Shown here: positions 1 through 9,241 of the stretch, in pieces | How positions within the stretch are numbered: position 1 is the first letter of the stretch | Layout: each line of letters opens with the position of its first letter | Assembly (NCBI GenBank): GCA_050015675.1 | Contig: JBEKAY010000001.1 | Location: 62,001-126,000, forward strand | Direction: 5' to 3' | Source of the DNA: Fen-1298 sp050015675 | GTDB lineage: Bacteria; Bacteroidota; Ignavibacteria; UBA10030 | DNA: 64,000 nt | The notes under the pieces: generated by a model | What the model was told of the DNA's origin: nothing | Database searches by the model: none | What the model saw: the letters and a program-made list of their open reading frames with translations, nothing else | Program-made: the position numbers and the translations under genes

Positions 1-1181
1 CAGCTCTCTCGCCTCAGACAGCAAAATTGCTTGACATCGATAACAACAATGTGGTGGAAGTGAAACTGCCGCAAGGGTCGCTCACAGTACCAGTCTTTTT
101 ACAACCGGGGCAGGCAGATGGTTTTATTTCTCTCTCGCTCGGTTATGGGCGGCCAAATGCCGGCCCGGTCGGAAGCAGCGTAGGCGTAAATGCAGGTCAG
201 TTACTTTCTAAGCAATCGTTGACCGGTTCACGAGTGTTCTCAGGGGCGACGATAACAAGAACTGGAAGTACATACGAACTTGTTTCAACGCAAGAACATC
301 ATTCACTCGACGATGAATTCACTAAAGACCTGCATCTCAAAAGAAAAATCATCCGTGAAGGAACACTTGCAGAATACGAAAAGAATCCAAATTTCCTTCA
401 CGAAGAAAAAACAGAACTACTCAACATCTCCAAAGAGATAATCTACAAAGGTGTCAAGTGGGCAATGGCAATCGATCTGAACAAGTGTATCGGATGCAAT
501 GTATGCGTGGCGGGATGTAACGTGGAAAACAATATTCCTGTGGTTGGCAAAGAGCAAGCAGCAAAAGGGCGTGCCATGCAATGGATTCGTATTGATCGTT
601 ATTACTCAGGCACCGATGCGGATCCATCGTTAAGTCATCAACCTATGTTGTGTCAGCATTGTGATAATGCACCCTGTGAAAATGTTTGTCCAGTCGTGGC
701 GACCAATCACAGTTCCGACGGTCTTAATCAGATGGTATACAACCGTTGTGTCGGAACAAAGTACTGTTCGAACAACTGTCCGTACAAAGTGCGCCGTTTT
801 AATTTCTTCAATTGGCGTGATAGTTTTGCTGATGGATATTATGAGCAGCAACCTGTCAGTCTCGTGCACAATCCGGAAGTAACCGTTCGTTCGCGCGGTG
901 TGATGGAAAAATGCACTTTCTGTATCCAGCGAATCATGGAAGCGCGGCAGCACGCCACCGAACAGGGACGTGCACTGAAAGGGAGCGATGTCAAAACAGC
1001 ATGCCAGGAAGCATGCCCGGCAACGGCCATTGTATTCGGTGATATGAACGATCAGAATTCAGAAGTGTCGAAGTACCGAACGCATACTTTGGGGTATCAT
1101 GTGTTGGAAGAGACGAATGTTCGTCCGAATGTAACATACCTTGCCAAATTGCGCAATGTTGAATCGGAGAAATCGGCTTGA
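1..1181 (+). CDS. actB: Alternative complex III subunit B, C-terminal part (5' end outside window)
   Basis: This is the iron-sulfur end of ActB, the periplasm-facing quinol:cytochrome c oxidoreductase subunit. The frame is open from base 3 with no stop, so the gene begins before the window and its molybdopterin-oxidoreductase-like half is missing here. Seen: four cysteine clusters typical of ActB, namely CIGCNVCVAGC, CQHCDNAPCENVC, CVGTKYCSNNC and CTFC paired with CQEAC. The third lacks the usual second cysteine (CVGT rather than CVGC), as expected for a [3Fe-4S] site. It overlaps the next gene by 4 bp (TTGA), so the two are translationally coupled. The family assignment is firm because actC, actD/E and actF follow in the standard order. 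Confidence 0.95.
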   Translation, partial: ALSPQTAKLLDIDNNNVVEVKLPQGSLTVPVFLQPGQADGFISLSLGYGRPNAGPVGSSVGVNAGQLLSKQSLTGSRVFSGATITRTGSTYELVSTQEHHSLDDEFTKDLHLKRKIIREGTLAEYEKNPNFLHEEKTELLNISKEIIYKGVKWAMAIDLNKCIGCNVCVAGCNVENNIPVVGKEQAAKGRAMQWIRIDRYYSGTDADPSLSHQPMLCQHCDNAPCENVCPVVATNHSSDGLNQMVYNRCVGTKYCSNNCPYKVRRFNFFNWRDSFADGYYEQQPVSLVHNPEVTVRSRGVMEKCTFCIQRIMEARQHATEQGRALKGSDVKTACQEACPATAIVFGDMNDQNSEVSKYRTHTLGYHVLEETNVRPNVTYLAKLRNVESEKSA

Positions 1182-2548
1182 CTACCGCAGTCATCGAATA
1201 TACAAAAGAACCACAGATTACAACGAAGCCGGTTACCTCAGCGGATATTGACGGTACAATTGAAGCGCCGTTGAATCGCTTCCCTTCGCTGCGCTGGTGG
1301 ATTGCATTTTGCGTTGCACTTTCCGTGTTAGCATTTGGTCTCTTTGCCGTAACAATAATCCAGTTAAAGGGACTTGGCGTAGCGGGTTTCAATCAGCCGG
1401 TTGCATGGGCGTTTGATGTCACGAATTTTGTCTTTTGGGTCGGCATTGGCCATGCAGGCACGCTTATTTCTGCCATCCTTTTTCTCATGCGCCAGCGGTG
1501 GCGGAATGCCATTGCACGCTTTGCGGAAGCCATGACTATCTTTGCAGTCATGTGTGCCGGGATGTTTGTAACTGTGACGCATCTAGGCCGTGTTTGGCTC
1601 ATGGGATATCTCTTCCCGTATCCCAATCAACATGGATTGTGGATAAACTTCAATTCGCCGCTCGTGTGGGATGTCTTTGCCGTCTCGACGTACTTCATTG
1701 TTTCGTTTGTTTTTTGGTACCTGGGTCTCATACCGGATTTTGCCACATTGCGCGATCGGGCAAAAAATAAGTACAAAAAAATTATTTATTCAATTCTCAG
1801 TCTTGGCTGGCGATTTTCGAATCGTCATTGGACACATTATGAACGATTGTATCTTATCCTTGCAGGCTTTGCGACTCCGCTCGTGCTCTCCGTGCATACG
1901 ATCGTGAGCTTTGATTTTGCCGTCTCGATATTGCCGGGTTGGCATTCAACGATTTTCCCGCCATACTTTGTTGCCGGTGCAGTCTTTTCCGGTTTTGCGA
2001 TGGTGCAGAATGTACTTATTCTAGTTCGGAAGATGTTTAAATTCGAACACATCATTACAATGAAACATCTTGAAAACATGAACAAAGTCATGCTTCTTAC
2101 CGGCAGTATGGTCGGATATGCGTATGCGATGGAATTCTTCATGGCATGGTACAGCGGGAGTCAGTTCGAACGGTTTGTATTCCTTAATCGAGCACTCGGG
2201 CCGTACGCATGGGCATACTGGACGATGGTATCCTGTAATGTCATTTTTATCCAGGGATTCTGGTTTAAGAAAATACGCACATCAGTTCCGGTGATGTTTG
2301 TTATTGCCATCCTCGTGAATGTCGGCATGTGGTTTGAACGATATGTCATCATAGTGACGTCCCTGTCGCGTGATTTTTTACCGTCGAGCTGGGGCCATTT
2401 TTCACCGACTCTCTATGACTATGGAATTCTATCGCTTGGATTCGGTTTATTTTTCACCTGTGTACTGCTCTTTGTCCGCTTCCTGCCGTCGGTAGCGATG
2501 GCGGAGTTAAAGGCCGTAGTTGACGGCGCGCAGCCACATAAGCATTGA
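1178..2548 (+). CDS. actC: Alternative complex III subunit C (NrfD-like quinol-binding membrane protein)
   Basis: The 456-residue polytopic membrane protein has the NrfD/PsrC fold and about ten hydrophobic segments. It is the larger of the two quinol-oxidising membrane subunits of alternative complex III and accepts electrons toward the ActB iron-sulfur chain. I chose the TTG at 1178 because it overlaps the actB stop by 4 bp and because the N-terminal cytosolic stretch before the first membrane helix has normal family length. The next gene starts 13 bp after the stop, consistent with one operon. Identification rests on family resemblance and gene order; nothing looks damaged. Confidence 0.93.
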   Translation: MTTAVIEYTKEPQITTKPVTSADIDGTIEAPLNRFPSLRWWIAFCVALSVLAFGLFAVTIIQLKGLGVAGFNQPVAWAFDVTNFVFWVGIGHAGTLISAILFLMRQRWRNAIARFAEAMTIFAVMCAGMFVTVTHLGRVWLMGYLFPYPNQHGLWINFNSPLVWDVFAVSTYFIVSFVFWYLGLIPDFATLRDRAKNKYKKIIYSILSLGWRFSNRHWTHYERLYLILAGFATPLVLSVHTIVSFDFAVSILPGWHSTIFPPYFVAGAVFSGFAMVQNVLILVRKMFKFEHIITMKHLENMNKVMLLTGSMVGYAYAMEFFMAWYSGSQFERFVFLNRALGPYAWAYWTMVSCNVIFIQGFWFKKIRTSVPVMFVIAILVNVGMWFERYVIIVTSLSRDFLPSSWGHFSPTLYDYGILSLGFGLFFTCVLLFVRFLPSVAMAELKAVVDGAQPHKH

Positions 2549-2561
2549 ATAAGAAACGTCG

Positions 2562-3701
2562 ATGATGCAAAAACAATTGTATTCCATAACAGCTCTGTTC
2601 GATTTGCCGGATGAAATTCTTCATGCGGCAGAAAAAACAAGTAAAGCCGGATACACAAAATATGATATCCATACGCCCTATCCTGTTCATGGTATGGATA
2701 CGGCGATGCGATTGAAGACATCGAAGATCGGATACTTTGCATTCGCATTCGGCCTGCTTGGCGCATTGAGTGCTGTTACATTCATTTCATGGATAACGAT
2801 CTCTGATTACCCGCTTGTCATCGGTGGGAAGCCGTTCTGGTCGTGGCCCGCATTTGTACCGGTTTCATTCGAATTGACGGTTTTATGTGCCTCTGTACTT
2901 TCAACACTTGCGATGATCGTTCTCTATTTCAAATTTCCGAACAATGCACATCCGTTGCATGACACACACTATATGAAGCATGTTTCATCCGACAAGTTTG
3001 GTCTCAGCATCCAGGCAGAGGATCCAAAGTTCGATGAAAAAATAGTAATTAAATTTCTAAAGTCAGTCGGCGGAAAAGAGATCACTCCTGTCTTTTTCGA
3101 GCCAGAAGAAATCAACCATGGACAAAAACTGTTCGATTTGAAATTTATCGGTGTTCTCGTGGTTGTTGCGCTTACAGTTTCGGCTGCGACTTATTTCACA
3201 CTCAATAAACTTATGTATATGCAACCTTTCAACTGGATGATGGTGCAGAATAAATTGAAAGCACAACAGCCGAGCGAATTATTCAAAGATGGCATCGGAA
3301 TGCGGCCGCCTGTGGATGGAACTGTAGCGCGAGGATTCATGCCGTATCCTTTCAAAGGAAAACCGGAGGATGCCGGGAAATTTCTCGTCGACCCGTTGTT
3401 GCCTACAAAAGAAGTGTTAGATCGAGGAAAGTCGAATTATCTTACGTTCTGCAGTCCATGTCACGGCAACTTCGCACAGGGCGACAGCCGTTTGCAAGGA
3501 CAATTCCCTAATCCGCCGACTTTGCATTCAGACAAAGTACGCAATTGGCCTGATGGCAGAATTTATCATGTCATCACGGAAGGACAGAATGCGATGCCAA
3601 GTTACGCTCCTCAACTTTCTCCGGAGGATCGCTGGGCAATCATCAATTATATTCGCGTACTCCAGCGGGCGCAGAATGCAAAGGAGTCTGACTTGAAATG
3701 A
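2562..3701 (+). CDS. ActD-ActE fusion: DUF3341 membrane protein joined to monohaem cytochrome c
   Basis: A single 379-residue frame carries two ACIII subunits that are usually separate. Residues 1-185 match ActD (DUF3341), with two membrane segments at about 56-76 and 98-122. A third membrane helix at about 195-213 leads into an ActE-type cytochrome c with haem motif CSPCH at 297-301 and a likely axial methionine at M345 (NAMPSY). No stop or internal start with a ribosome binding site is seen at the junction near residue 185. The C-terminus overlaps actF by 4 bp (ATGA). The membrane helix of the ActE half would replace the lipid anchor of free-standing ActE. Domain calls are from family knowledge; the fusion itself is read directly. 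Confidence 0.9.
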   Translation: MMQKQLYSITALFDLPDEILHAAEKTSKAGYTKYDIHTPYPVHGMDTAMRLKTSKIGYFAFAFGLLGALSAVTFISWITISDYPLVIGGKPFWSWPAFVPVSFELTVLCASVLSTLAMIVLYFKFPNNAHPLHDTHYMKHVSSDKFGLSIQAEDPKFDEKIVIKFLKSVGGKEITPVFFEPEEINHGQKLFDLKFIGVLVVVALTVSAATYFTLNKLMYMQPFNWMMVQNKLKAQQPSELFKDGIGMRPPVDGTVARGFMPYPFKGKPEDAGKFLVDPLLPTKEVLDRGKSNYLTFCSPCHGNFAQGDSRLQGQFPNPPTLHSDKVRNWPDGRIYHVITEGQNAMPSYAPQLSPEDRWAIINYIRVLQRAQNAKESDLK

Positions 3702-4882
3702 TCGATCGGCATTCTTCGATAGAGTCCTTCAAGAGACCATTACCCGCGATCATCGGCAATGTTGGTTGGGGATTTCTTTTATTCGGTGCAGTGTGTTATG
3801 CCCTTGGCTATCTGGTGGATGCGCGTCATGCAGCATTTGTGCATGTGGTGAATTTTCTTTTCCTCACAAGTATTGGCATTGGCGCATTATTCCTCATCGC
3901 TCTCGACTATATCGCCGGAGCTGTCTGGAGTGTTCCTATGAGGCGAGTGAATGAATTCCTTGCTGCGTTAATTCCTATCGCAGCGCTGATGGCGGTGCCG
4001 CTTTTTTTCCATCTCCACGATCTCTATCAATGGATCAATCCAGAAACTGTTGCGCATGATGCTGTACTAAAAACAAAAGAACCGTACCTCAACGTCAACT
4101 TTTTTACCGTTCGGTTTGTTGTTATTTTCGGAATGTGGACACTGTTTTTTTATTTGTTTACACGGAACTCACAGAGGCAGGATTTCGATAAAGATCAGAA
4201 ACATACGAAATTCAATATAGGCCTTGCCGCAGCCTTTATCCCAATATTTGCAATCGGATTAACGCTGGTTGCAATTGATTGGGCAATGAGTTTGGAACCG
4301 CATTGGTACTCGACAATTTATGGTGTGTACTATTTCTCCGGTACAGTGTTGGCAGGAGTAGCAACAGCAACGTATATCATTGTCAAACTGCACGAGCATG
4401 GATATCTGCCGCAATTAAGGCGCGATCATTTTTACAGTCTCGGAACATTGATGTTTGTTTTTGTCAACTTCTGGGCTTACATAGCATTCAGTCAATTTTT
4501 GCTCATCTGGTATGCGAACCTGCCGGAAGAAACGTATTGGTTCATTGCTCGCTGGAAAAATGGCTGGGAATATATCTCGGTGGTTCTTATTATTGTCCAT
4601 TTTGCGGTACCGTATTTTATGCTGCTGTCTCAGGATTCAAAGATGAATTTGAAACGGCTGAAGTTTATTTCCATCTGGATCCTCTTTGCACATTTACTTG
4701 ATTTATATTGGCTCGTCATGCCGAGTTATAATATATCGCCGGTATTGAATTGGATGGAAATTACTTTTCCGCTTCTCATTGTCGGTTTAGTAAGTGTTGT
4801 ATTTGTATGGAAGATGAAGCGGCAGAATTTGATACCTATCGGCGACCCGAAACTCGGACGCGGAATAGAATTTCGATTGTAA
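3698..4882 (+). CDS. actF: Alternative complex III subunit F (NrfD-like, second membrane subunit)
   Basis: The 394-residue protein has about ten transmembrane segments and resembles ActC distantly, as known for ActF, the second NrfD-type subunit of alternative complex III. It starts inside the stop of the ActDE fusion (ATGA overlap), so its stoichiometry is probably set by translational coupling. Position between ActE and a cytochrome c/oxidase block is the same as in other ACIII-oxidase clusters. It completes the complex: ActA, the pentahaem cytochrome, would lie upstream of the window and cannot be checked here. Confidence 0.92.
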   Translation: MIDRHSSIESFKRPLPAIIGNVGWGFLLFGAVCYALGYLVDARHAAFVHVVNFLFLTSIGIGALFLIALDYIAGAVWSVPMRRVNEFLAALIPIAALMAVPLFFHLHDLYQWINPETVAHDAVLKTKEPYLNVNFFTVRFVVIFGMWTLFFYLFTRNSQRQDFDKDQKHTKFNIGLAAAFIPIFAIGLTLVAIDWAMSLEPHWYSTIYGVYYFSGTVLAGVATATYIIVKLHEHGYLPQLRRDHFYSLGTLMFVFVNFWAYIAFSQFLLIWYANLPEETYWFIARWKNGWEYISVVLIIVHFAVPYFMLLSQDSKMNLKRLKFISIWILFAHLLDLYWLVMPSYNISPVLNWMEITFPLLIVGLVSVVFVWKMKRQNLIPIGDPKLGRGIEFRL

Positions 4883-4901
4883 TTGGTGATAGAAAAGAAT
4901 A

Positions 4902-5834
4902 ATGGATCAAACACCATCCTATAAAGAAGAATCTGATTGGCGGGATTTAATAAGAAAGCCGGCGAAATTATTCGGCTATTCGTACATCTATGTTCTTGCC
5001 GTCTTAGTTGGCATCGGATTACTTTATGTCTGGAATCTGAATACGATTGGGAAGAACGGGGTGAATCCAACAGTTTTGCAAGACTCTACAGCCTTGATAA
5101 AAGATATTCCTCTTCAAAGTCCGCGTGTAATTCCGCCGGTGGATGTTATGAAGGCCGGCGTTTCAACGCCAGAGCTCATCAAGGAAGGGCATGAATTGTT
5201 CAAAGCAAATTGTATCACTTGCCATGGCGAGAACGGTCTTGGAGACGGGCCGTCCGCGGCGATGCTGGATCCAAAGCCGCGAAATTTTCATTTGCTCGAT
5301 AAATGGAAAAACGGATCAAAAGTTTCACAGATGTATAAAACATTAGAGGAAGGAATTCCCGGCGGTGGAATGGCTTCATACAATTATATGCCGCCGGAAG
5401 AGAGGTTTGCTCTGATTCATTACACTCGAACGCTCGCAAAAAACCAACCTCAGGATTCTCCTGATGAACTAAAACAACTTGATGCTGCATTTCAGCTTTC
5501 CAAGGGTATGAACGTTACCGGACAGATTCCCATTAAAAAAGCAATGCAAATTGTCATAAAAGAAGACGATCCTTTGATCGCAAAGATTCAAGAAATCAAA
5601 AGAAAGATGGATGCATCAGAGACCGTCGGCGCAGAGATATTCAAACACATCTCACTCGATGAAACGAAAATAATAATATGCGCCCTGCATATGAAAAATG
5701 ATGTAAAGAATGTGGATGAGTTTATCAGAGCTGTATCTTCAGATCCAATTCATAATGGATTTAAAGCAAACGTCGTCTTGCTCTCCCGAGATGAGTGGAT
5801 GAAGTTGTATCAGTATTTTTATTCAGTTATTTAA
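4902..5834 (+). CDS. Membrane-anchored monohaem cytochrome c with extra C-terminal domain
   Basis: The 310-residue protein has one N-terminal membrane helix (about 24-46), a cytochrome c domain at about 90-180 with haem motif CITCH at 104-108 and candidate axial methionines M157 and M163, then about 110 residues (190-310) that I do not recognise. It lies 19 bp after actF and 15 bp before the Sco gene, so it probably shuttles electrons between ACIII and the oxidase or belongs to the ACIII-oxidase supercomplex. The C-terminal extension is charged, predicted helical by eye, and has no second haem motif. The cytochrome assignment is firm; the role of the tail is unknown. Confidence 0.85.
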   Translation: MDQTPSYKEESDWRDLIRKPAKLFGYSYIYVLAVLVGIGLLYVWNLNTIGKNGVNPTVLQDSTALIKDIPLQSPRVIPPVDVMKAGVSTPELIKEGHELFKANCITCHGENGLGDGPSAAMLDPKPRNFHLLDKWKNGSKVSQMYKTLEEGIPGGGMASYNYMPPEERFALIHYTRTLAKNQPQDSPDELKQLDAAFQLSKGMNVTGQIPIKKAMQIVIKEDDPLIAKIQEIKRKMDASETVGAEIFKHISLDETKIIICALHMKNDVKNVDEFIRAVSSDPIHNGFKANVVLLSRDEWMKLYQYFYSVI

Positions 5835-5849
5835 TAGAGACTTATAACT

Positions 5850-6617
5850 ATGAAACAGAAAATTATTTTTATTCTTCTACTCTTCATTTTTACAATGAAG
5901 GGAATGGGACAGCAGGCAAAACCTCCTGTCGGTATTAACGAAAAGCTAGGGCAATATATACCCATGGATGTGGAATTGTATGACGAATCAGGTAACCTTG
6001 TACAACTTAAATCCGTCATCGACAAACCGACTATTGTTACCTTCGTTTATTACAAATGCCCTGGTATTTGCAGTCCGCTTTTAACGGAGGTAGCGAAGGT
6101 CGTGGATAAGATGGATCTCGAACTCGGCAAGGATTATCAAATTCTCACATTGAGCTTCGATCATAATGAACGCCCGGAGCTTGCACAAGAGAAGAAGGAT
6201 AACTATCTCACGGAGATTAAGAAAACAGTAAATCCGAATGGATGGAGATTCTTTACCGGAGACAGTGTGAATGTCCATCGGTTTACCGATGCGGCAGGAT
6301 TCTATTTCGCCAAAAGCGGGAACGATTGGATTCATGCCGCTACCCTTATAGCGATTTCTCCACAGGGGAAAGTGACACGCTATCTCTACGGGATCCATCA
6401 ACTTCCATTGGACGTAAAACTTGCAGTGATGGAGGCGTCTGAAGGGAAAACAAGCCCGACGATTTCTAAGATTCTTAATTTCTGTTATGCGTACGATCCA
6501 GAAGGAAAACATTATACGTTTAATGTTGTCCGCATCAGCGGCGTGGTGATCATTGGACTCGTTGCCGTGTTTATGTTTGTATTTGTTGTAAAACCAAAAA
6601 GGAAAGCTGAAAGGTAG
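5850..6617 (+). CDS. Sco1/SenC copper chaperone for cytochrome oxidase
   Basis: The 255-residue protein has a hydrophobic N-terminal export segment, a thioredoxin-like Sco domain and a C-terminal membrane helix (about 222-246). The copper-binding motif CPGIC gives C70 and C74, and H162 in DWIHAAT is the expected third ligand. Sco proteins deliver copper to the CuA site of subunit II. It stands 8 bp before coxA in the operon, which fits an assembly role. The combination of a signal-like N-terminus with a C-terminal tail anchor suggests that the domain faces the periplasm. Confidence 0.92.
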   Translation: MKQKIIFILLLFIFTMKGMGQQAKPPVGINEKLGQYIPMDVELYDESGNLVQLKSVIDKPTIVTFVYYKCPGICSPLLTEVAKVVDKMDLELGKDYQILTLSFDHNERPELAQEKKDNYLTEIKKTVNPNGWRFFTGDSVNVHRFTDAAGFYFAKSGNDWIHAATLIAISPQGKVTRYLYGIHQLPLDVKLAVMEASEGKTSPTISKILNFCYAYDPEGKHYTFNVVRISGVVIIGLVAVFMFVFVVKPKRKAER

Positions 6618-6624
6618 CAAGGAT

Positions 6625-8262
6625 ATGACAACTGCAACTGTTGCTGCAGAACCGGATTTTTATCACGATAAGACAAGATATAAAGGAATCTTCGGCTGGA
6701 TTTTCAGTACCGATCATAAACGGATTGGCATCCTCTATCTCATTGCCATAATTACTTTTTTCTTAGTGGGGATGACAATCGGAGTGTTGATGCGGCTGGA
6801 GATGTTATATCCGGAAAACACCATCGTTACTGCACAGACATACAACATGTTTTTTACGCTACATGGCATTATTATGATTTTTTTGGTTCTTATTCCCGTG
6901 TTTCCAGCAGTCTTCGGCAACTTTTTTCTGCCGTTAATGATTGGTGCAAAAGATGTGTTTTTCCCGCGACTAAATCTTTTATCCTGGTGGCTCTACATTA
7001 CCGGTGGAACGCTTGCGCTTGTTTCGCTTTTTCTACCTGGCGGCGCCGCAGATACCGGATGGACATTTTATGTTCCGTACAGTATCCGTTCCAATACGAA
7101 TATTATTCCGGCATTGATGGCAGCGTTCATACTTGGCTTTTCCTCGATCTTAACCGGATTGAATTTCATTACCACCATTCATCGCATGCGCGCACCGGGA
7201 ATGACTTGGTTTAAAATGCCATTGTTCATCTGGTCGTTGTATGCAACTGCGTGGGTTCAGGTTCTTGCCACGCCGGTCATTGGAATTACACTGCTGCTCG
7301 TCACCATTGAGCGCCTGTTCGGTGTGGGAATCTTCGATCCAACTCTCGGAGGCGATCCTGTCTTGTATCAACATCTATTCTGGATGTATTCTCATCCAGC
7401 GGTGTACATCATTATCCTGCCTGCAATGGGAGTTGTATCGGATATTATTCCAGTGTTTGCGCGGCGAACTATTTTCGGATATAAATTTATCGCCTATTCC
7501 AGTATAGCGATTGCTTCCGTCGGTTCACTTGTGTGGGCACATCATATGTTCACGGTTGGCATGAGTAATACCGGAATGTTTATGTTCTCACTGTTGACGT
7601 TTCTCGTTGCAATTCCAAGCGCTATCAAAGTCTTTAACTGGGTTGCAACACTTTACAAAGGATCGATTGAACTTGAAGTACCGCTTCTTTTTATGCTTGC
7701 CTTCATTGTACAATTCAGCATAGGCGGTCTTACCGGATTGATGCTTGGCGCACTCTCGGTAAATATTCATGTAACAGATACCTATTTCGTTGTCGGCCAC
7801 TTTCACTACGTTATGTTTGGTGGAACAGGATTCGCTCTCTTTGGGGCGTTACATTATTGGTTTCCGAAAATGTTCGGCAGGATGTACAAAAAACGTCCTG
7901 CGTTTATCGGATGGTTATTTATGACTATTGGATTTAACATTCTTTACTTCCCGATGCTCATTTTGGGATATATGGGGATGCCGCGAAGATATTATCATTA
8001 CCTTGCTGAGTATGAATTACTTCAACGTATTGCAACCGTTGGGTCATGGATTATGGTCGCCGGTATTCTTCTTCTTATCATTAATTTGATCGTGTCATTA
8101 AAACGAGGGAGCAAAGCACCGGCAAATCCCTGGGGCGGAAAAACGCTTGAATGGACGGTCTCGTCGCCGCCGCCCACAGAAAATTTTCATGAGATTCCGG
8201 TTGTCACCACAGGACCATATGATTATTCAGAATATGAACGCACCGCATCGGAGGCGACTTGA
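6625..8262 (+). CDS. ctaD: Cytochrome c oxidase subunit I, A2 type
   Basis: The 545-residue catalytic subunit has twelve or more membrane helices. Ligands are visible: H80 (low-spin haem), H257 (CuB, cross-linked to Y261), the H305/H306 pair, and H391/H393 in GHFHYV. Helix VI reads MYSHPAVY at about 254-261. The proton-channel glutamate found in A1 oxidases (HPEVY) is absent and replaced by the Y-S pair that marks A2 oxidases such as the Rhodothermus caa3 enzyme. The gene overlaps subunit III by 4 bp. It reduces oxygen to water with proton pumping and is the terminal partner of the upstream ACIII genes. Confidence 0.95.
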   Translation: MTTATVAAEPDFYHDKTRYKGIFGWIFSTDHKRIGILYLIAIITFFLVGMTIGVLMRLEMLYPENTIVTAQTYNMFFTLHGIIMIFLVLIPVFPAVFGNFFLPLMIGAKDVFFPRLNLLSWWLYITGGTLALVSLFLPGGAADTGWTFYVPYSIRSNTNIIPALMAAFILGFSSILTGLNFITTIHRMRAPGMTWFKMPLFIWSLYATAWVQVLATPVIGITLLLVTIERLFGVGIFDPTLGGDPVLYQHLFWMYSHPAVYIIILPAMGVVSDIIPVFARRTIFGYKFIAYSSIAIASVGSLVWAHHMFTVGMSNTGMFMFSLLTFLVAIPSAIKVFNWVATLYKGSIELEVPLLFMLAFIVQFSIGGLTGLMLGALSVNIHVTDTYFVVGHFHYVMFGGTGFALFGALHYWFPKMFGRMYKKRPAFIGWLFMTIGFNILYFPMLILGYMGMPRRYYHYLAEYELLQRIATVGSWIMVAGILLLIINLIVSLKRGSKAPANPWGGKTLEWTVSSPPPTENFHEIPVVTTGPYDYSEYERTASEAT

Positions 8263-8873
8263 CAACAACAACAATGGAATATAGCCACCGAGATGATGTA
8301 GGTTCGAGGATGGGGTTGTGGCTGTTCCTCTTCAGCGAATTAATTCTCTTTGGAGGAATGTTTATTATCTATGCAGTCTATCGCTTCAAGTATCCCGAAG
8401 AATTTCGTCTTGCTTCGGAAGAGCTTGATCCATTTATTGGAACGGTAAACACGATCATCTTGTTGACAAGCAGTTTGACTGTAGCGATGTCGATCACCGC
8501 TATTCAGGAGGGAAAGAAAAATTTATCGATGTCATTAGTCGGGATGACGATTATCTTTGCTCTTGTGTTCCTGGTAAACAAGTACTTTGAATGGAGCCAT
8601 AAGATATCTCTCGGCATCTATCCTCAATCACCGGATTTGGTAAACAAACCGCCAGGAGAAATATTGTATTTTGGATTATACTATGTGATGACCGGACTGC
8701 ATGCTCTGCATGTCATAATCGGAATGGTGATTCTTGCAGTGATGATGACATATATTAAAAATGGAAAAATCAGCAAGCATTCGTTTGTCAGGCTTGAAGC
8801 CGGAGGACTCTATTGGCATCTGGTGGATATCATCTGGATATTCTTGTTTCCTTTATTCTACTTGATTCAGTGA
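8259..8873 (+). CDS. ctaE: Cytochrome c oxidase subunit III
   Basis: The 204-residue membrane protein has five or so helices and the family features LFLFSELILFGG and the tail WHLVDIIWIFLFPLFYL. I chose TTG at 8259, which overlaps the ctaD stop, because a GGAGG at 8250-8254 sits 4 nt before it; the ATG at 8274 is 19 nt from that site and would lose only five residues. The protein stabilises the catalytic subunit. The N-terminus is short, as in the five-helix subunit III forms of caa3 oxidases. Confidence 0.93.
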   Translation: MTTTTMEYSHRDDVGSRMGLWLFLFSELILFGGMFIIYAVYRFKYPEEFRLASEELDPFIGTVNTIILLTSSLTVAMSITAIQEGKKNLSMSLVGMTIIFALVFLVNKYFEWSHKISLGIYPQSPDLVNKPPGEILYFGLYYVMTGLHALHVIIGMVILAVMMTYIKNGKISKHSFVRLEAGGLYWHLVDIIWIFLFPLFYLIQ

Positions 8874-8897
8874 CGGTTTCTTCAATAGTGAAAAGAC

Positions 8898-9227
8898 ATG
8901 AGAAAATTGAGTAATAAAACGAATAAAGAAACAGCACAACCTGAGGATCATCAACAACACCAGATCATCGGTTATGGCAGGTATGTCCTTATCTGGCTGG
9001 GACTGCTCGCGTTAACGTGTACAACTGTGACGTTTGCAGGTATTAATCTGGGCCGTTGGATCATTATCACGGCACTGACTATTGCTTCTATCAAATCGAT
9101 GTTGGTTCTGAACATTTTTATGCATTTGAAATATGAAGACAGGATATTTAGAATATTTGTCGGTATAGCGATAATAACATTTATCATCTTCATCTCGTTA
9201 ACCTTTTTTGATTATGCTTTTCACTGA
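8898..9227 (+). CDS. Cytochrome c oxidase subunit IV (caa3 type)
   Basis: The 109-residue protein has three hydrophobic segments and the pattern KSMLVLNIFMHLKYE, which is the conserved core of prokaryotic COX4/caa3 subunit IV. A polar, glutamine- and histidine-rich N-terminus of about 25 residues precedes the first helix. It is placed between subunits III and II, 24 bp after the former and 14 bp before the latter. Function is structural in the oxidase. Short length makes the family call slightly less certain than its neighbours, but context is decisive. Confidence 0.88.
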   Translation: MRKLSNKTNKETAQPEDHQQHQIIGYGRYVLIWLGLLALTCTTVTFAGINLGRWIIITALTIASIKSMLVLNIFMHLKYEDRIFRIFVGIAIITFIIFISLTFFDYAFH

Positions 9228-9241
9228 CGCGGATTATTAAA

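Noticed and set aside
630..953. A 107-codon frame on the minus strand inside actB
   Set aside because: It is antisense to a conserved iron-sulfur subunit, has no recognisable protein family and no ribosome binding site; it is a shadow frame.
6081..6620. A 179-codon minus-strand frame opposite the Sco gene
   Set aside because: The opposite strand has all Sco copper ligands and operon context; this frame is a by-product.
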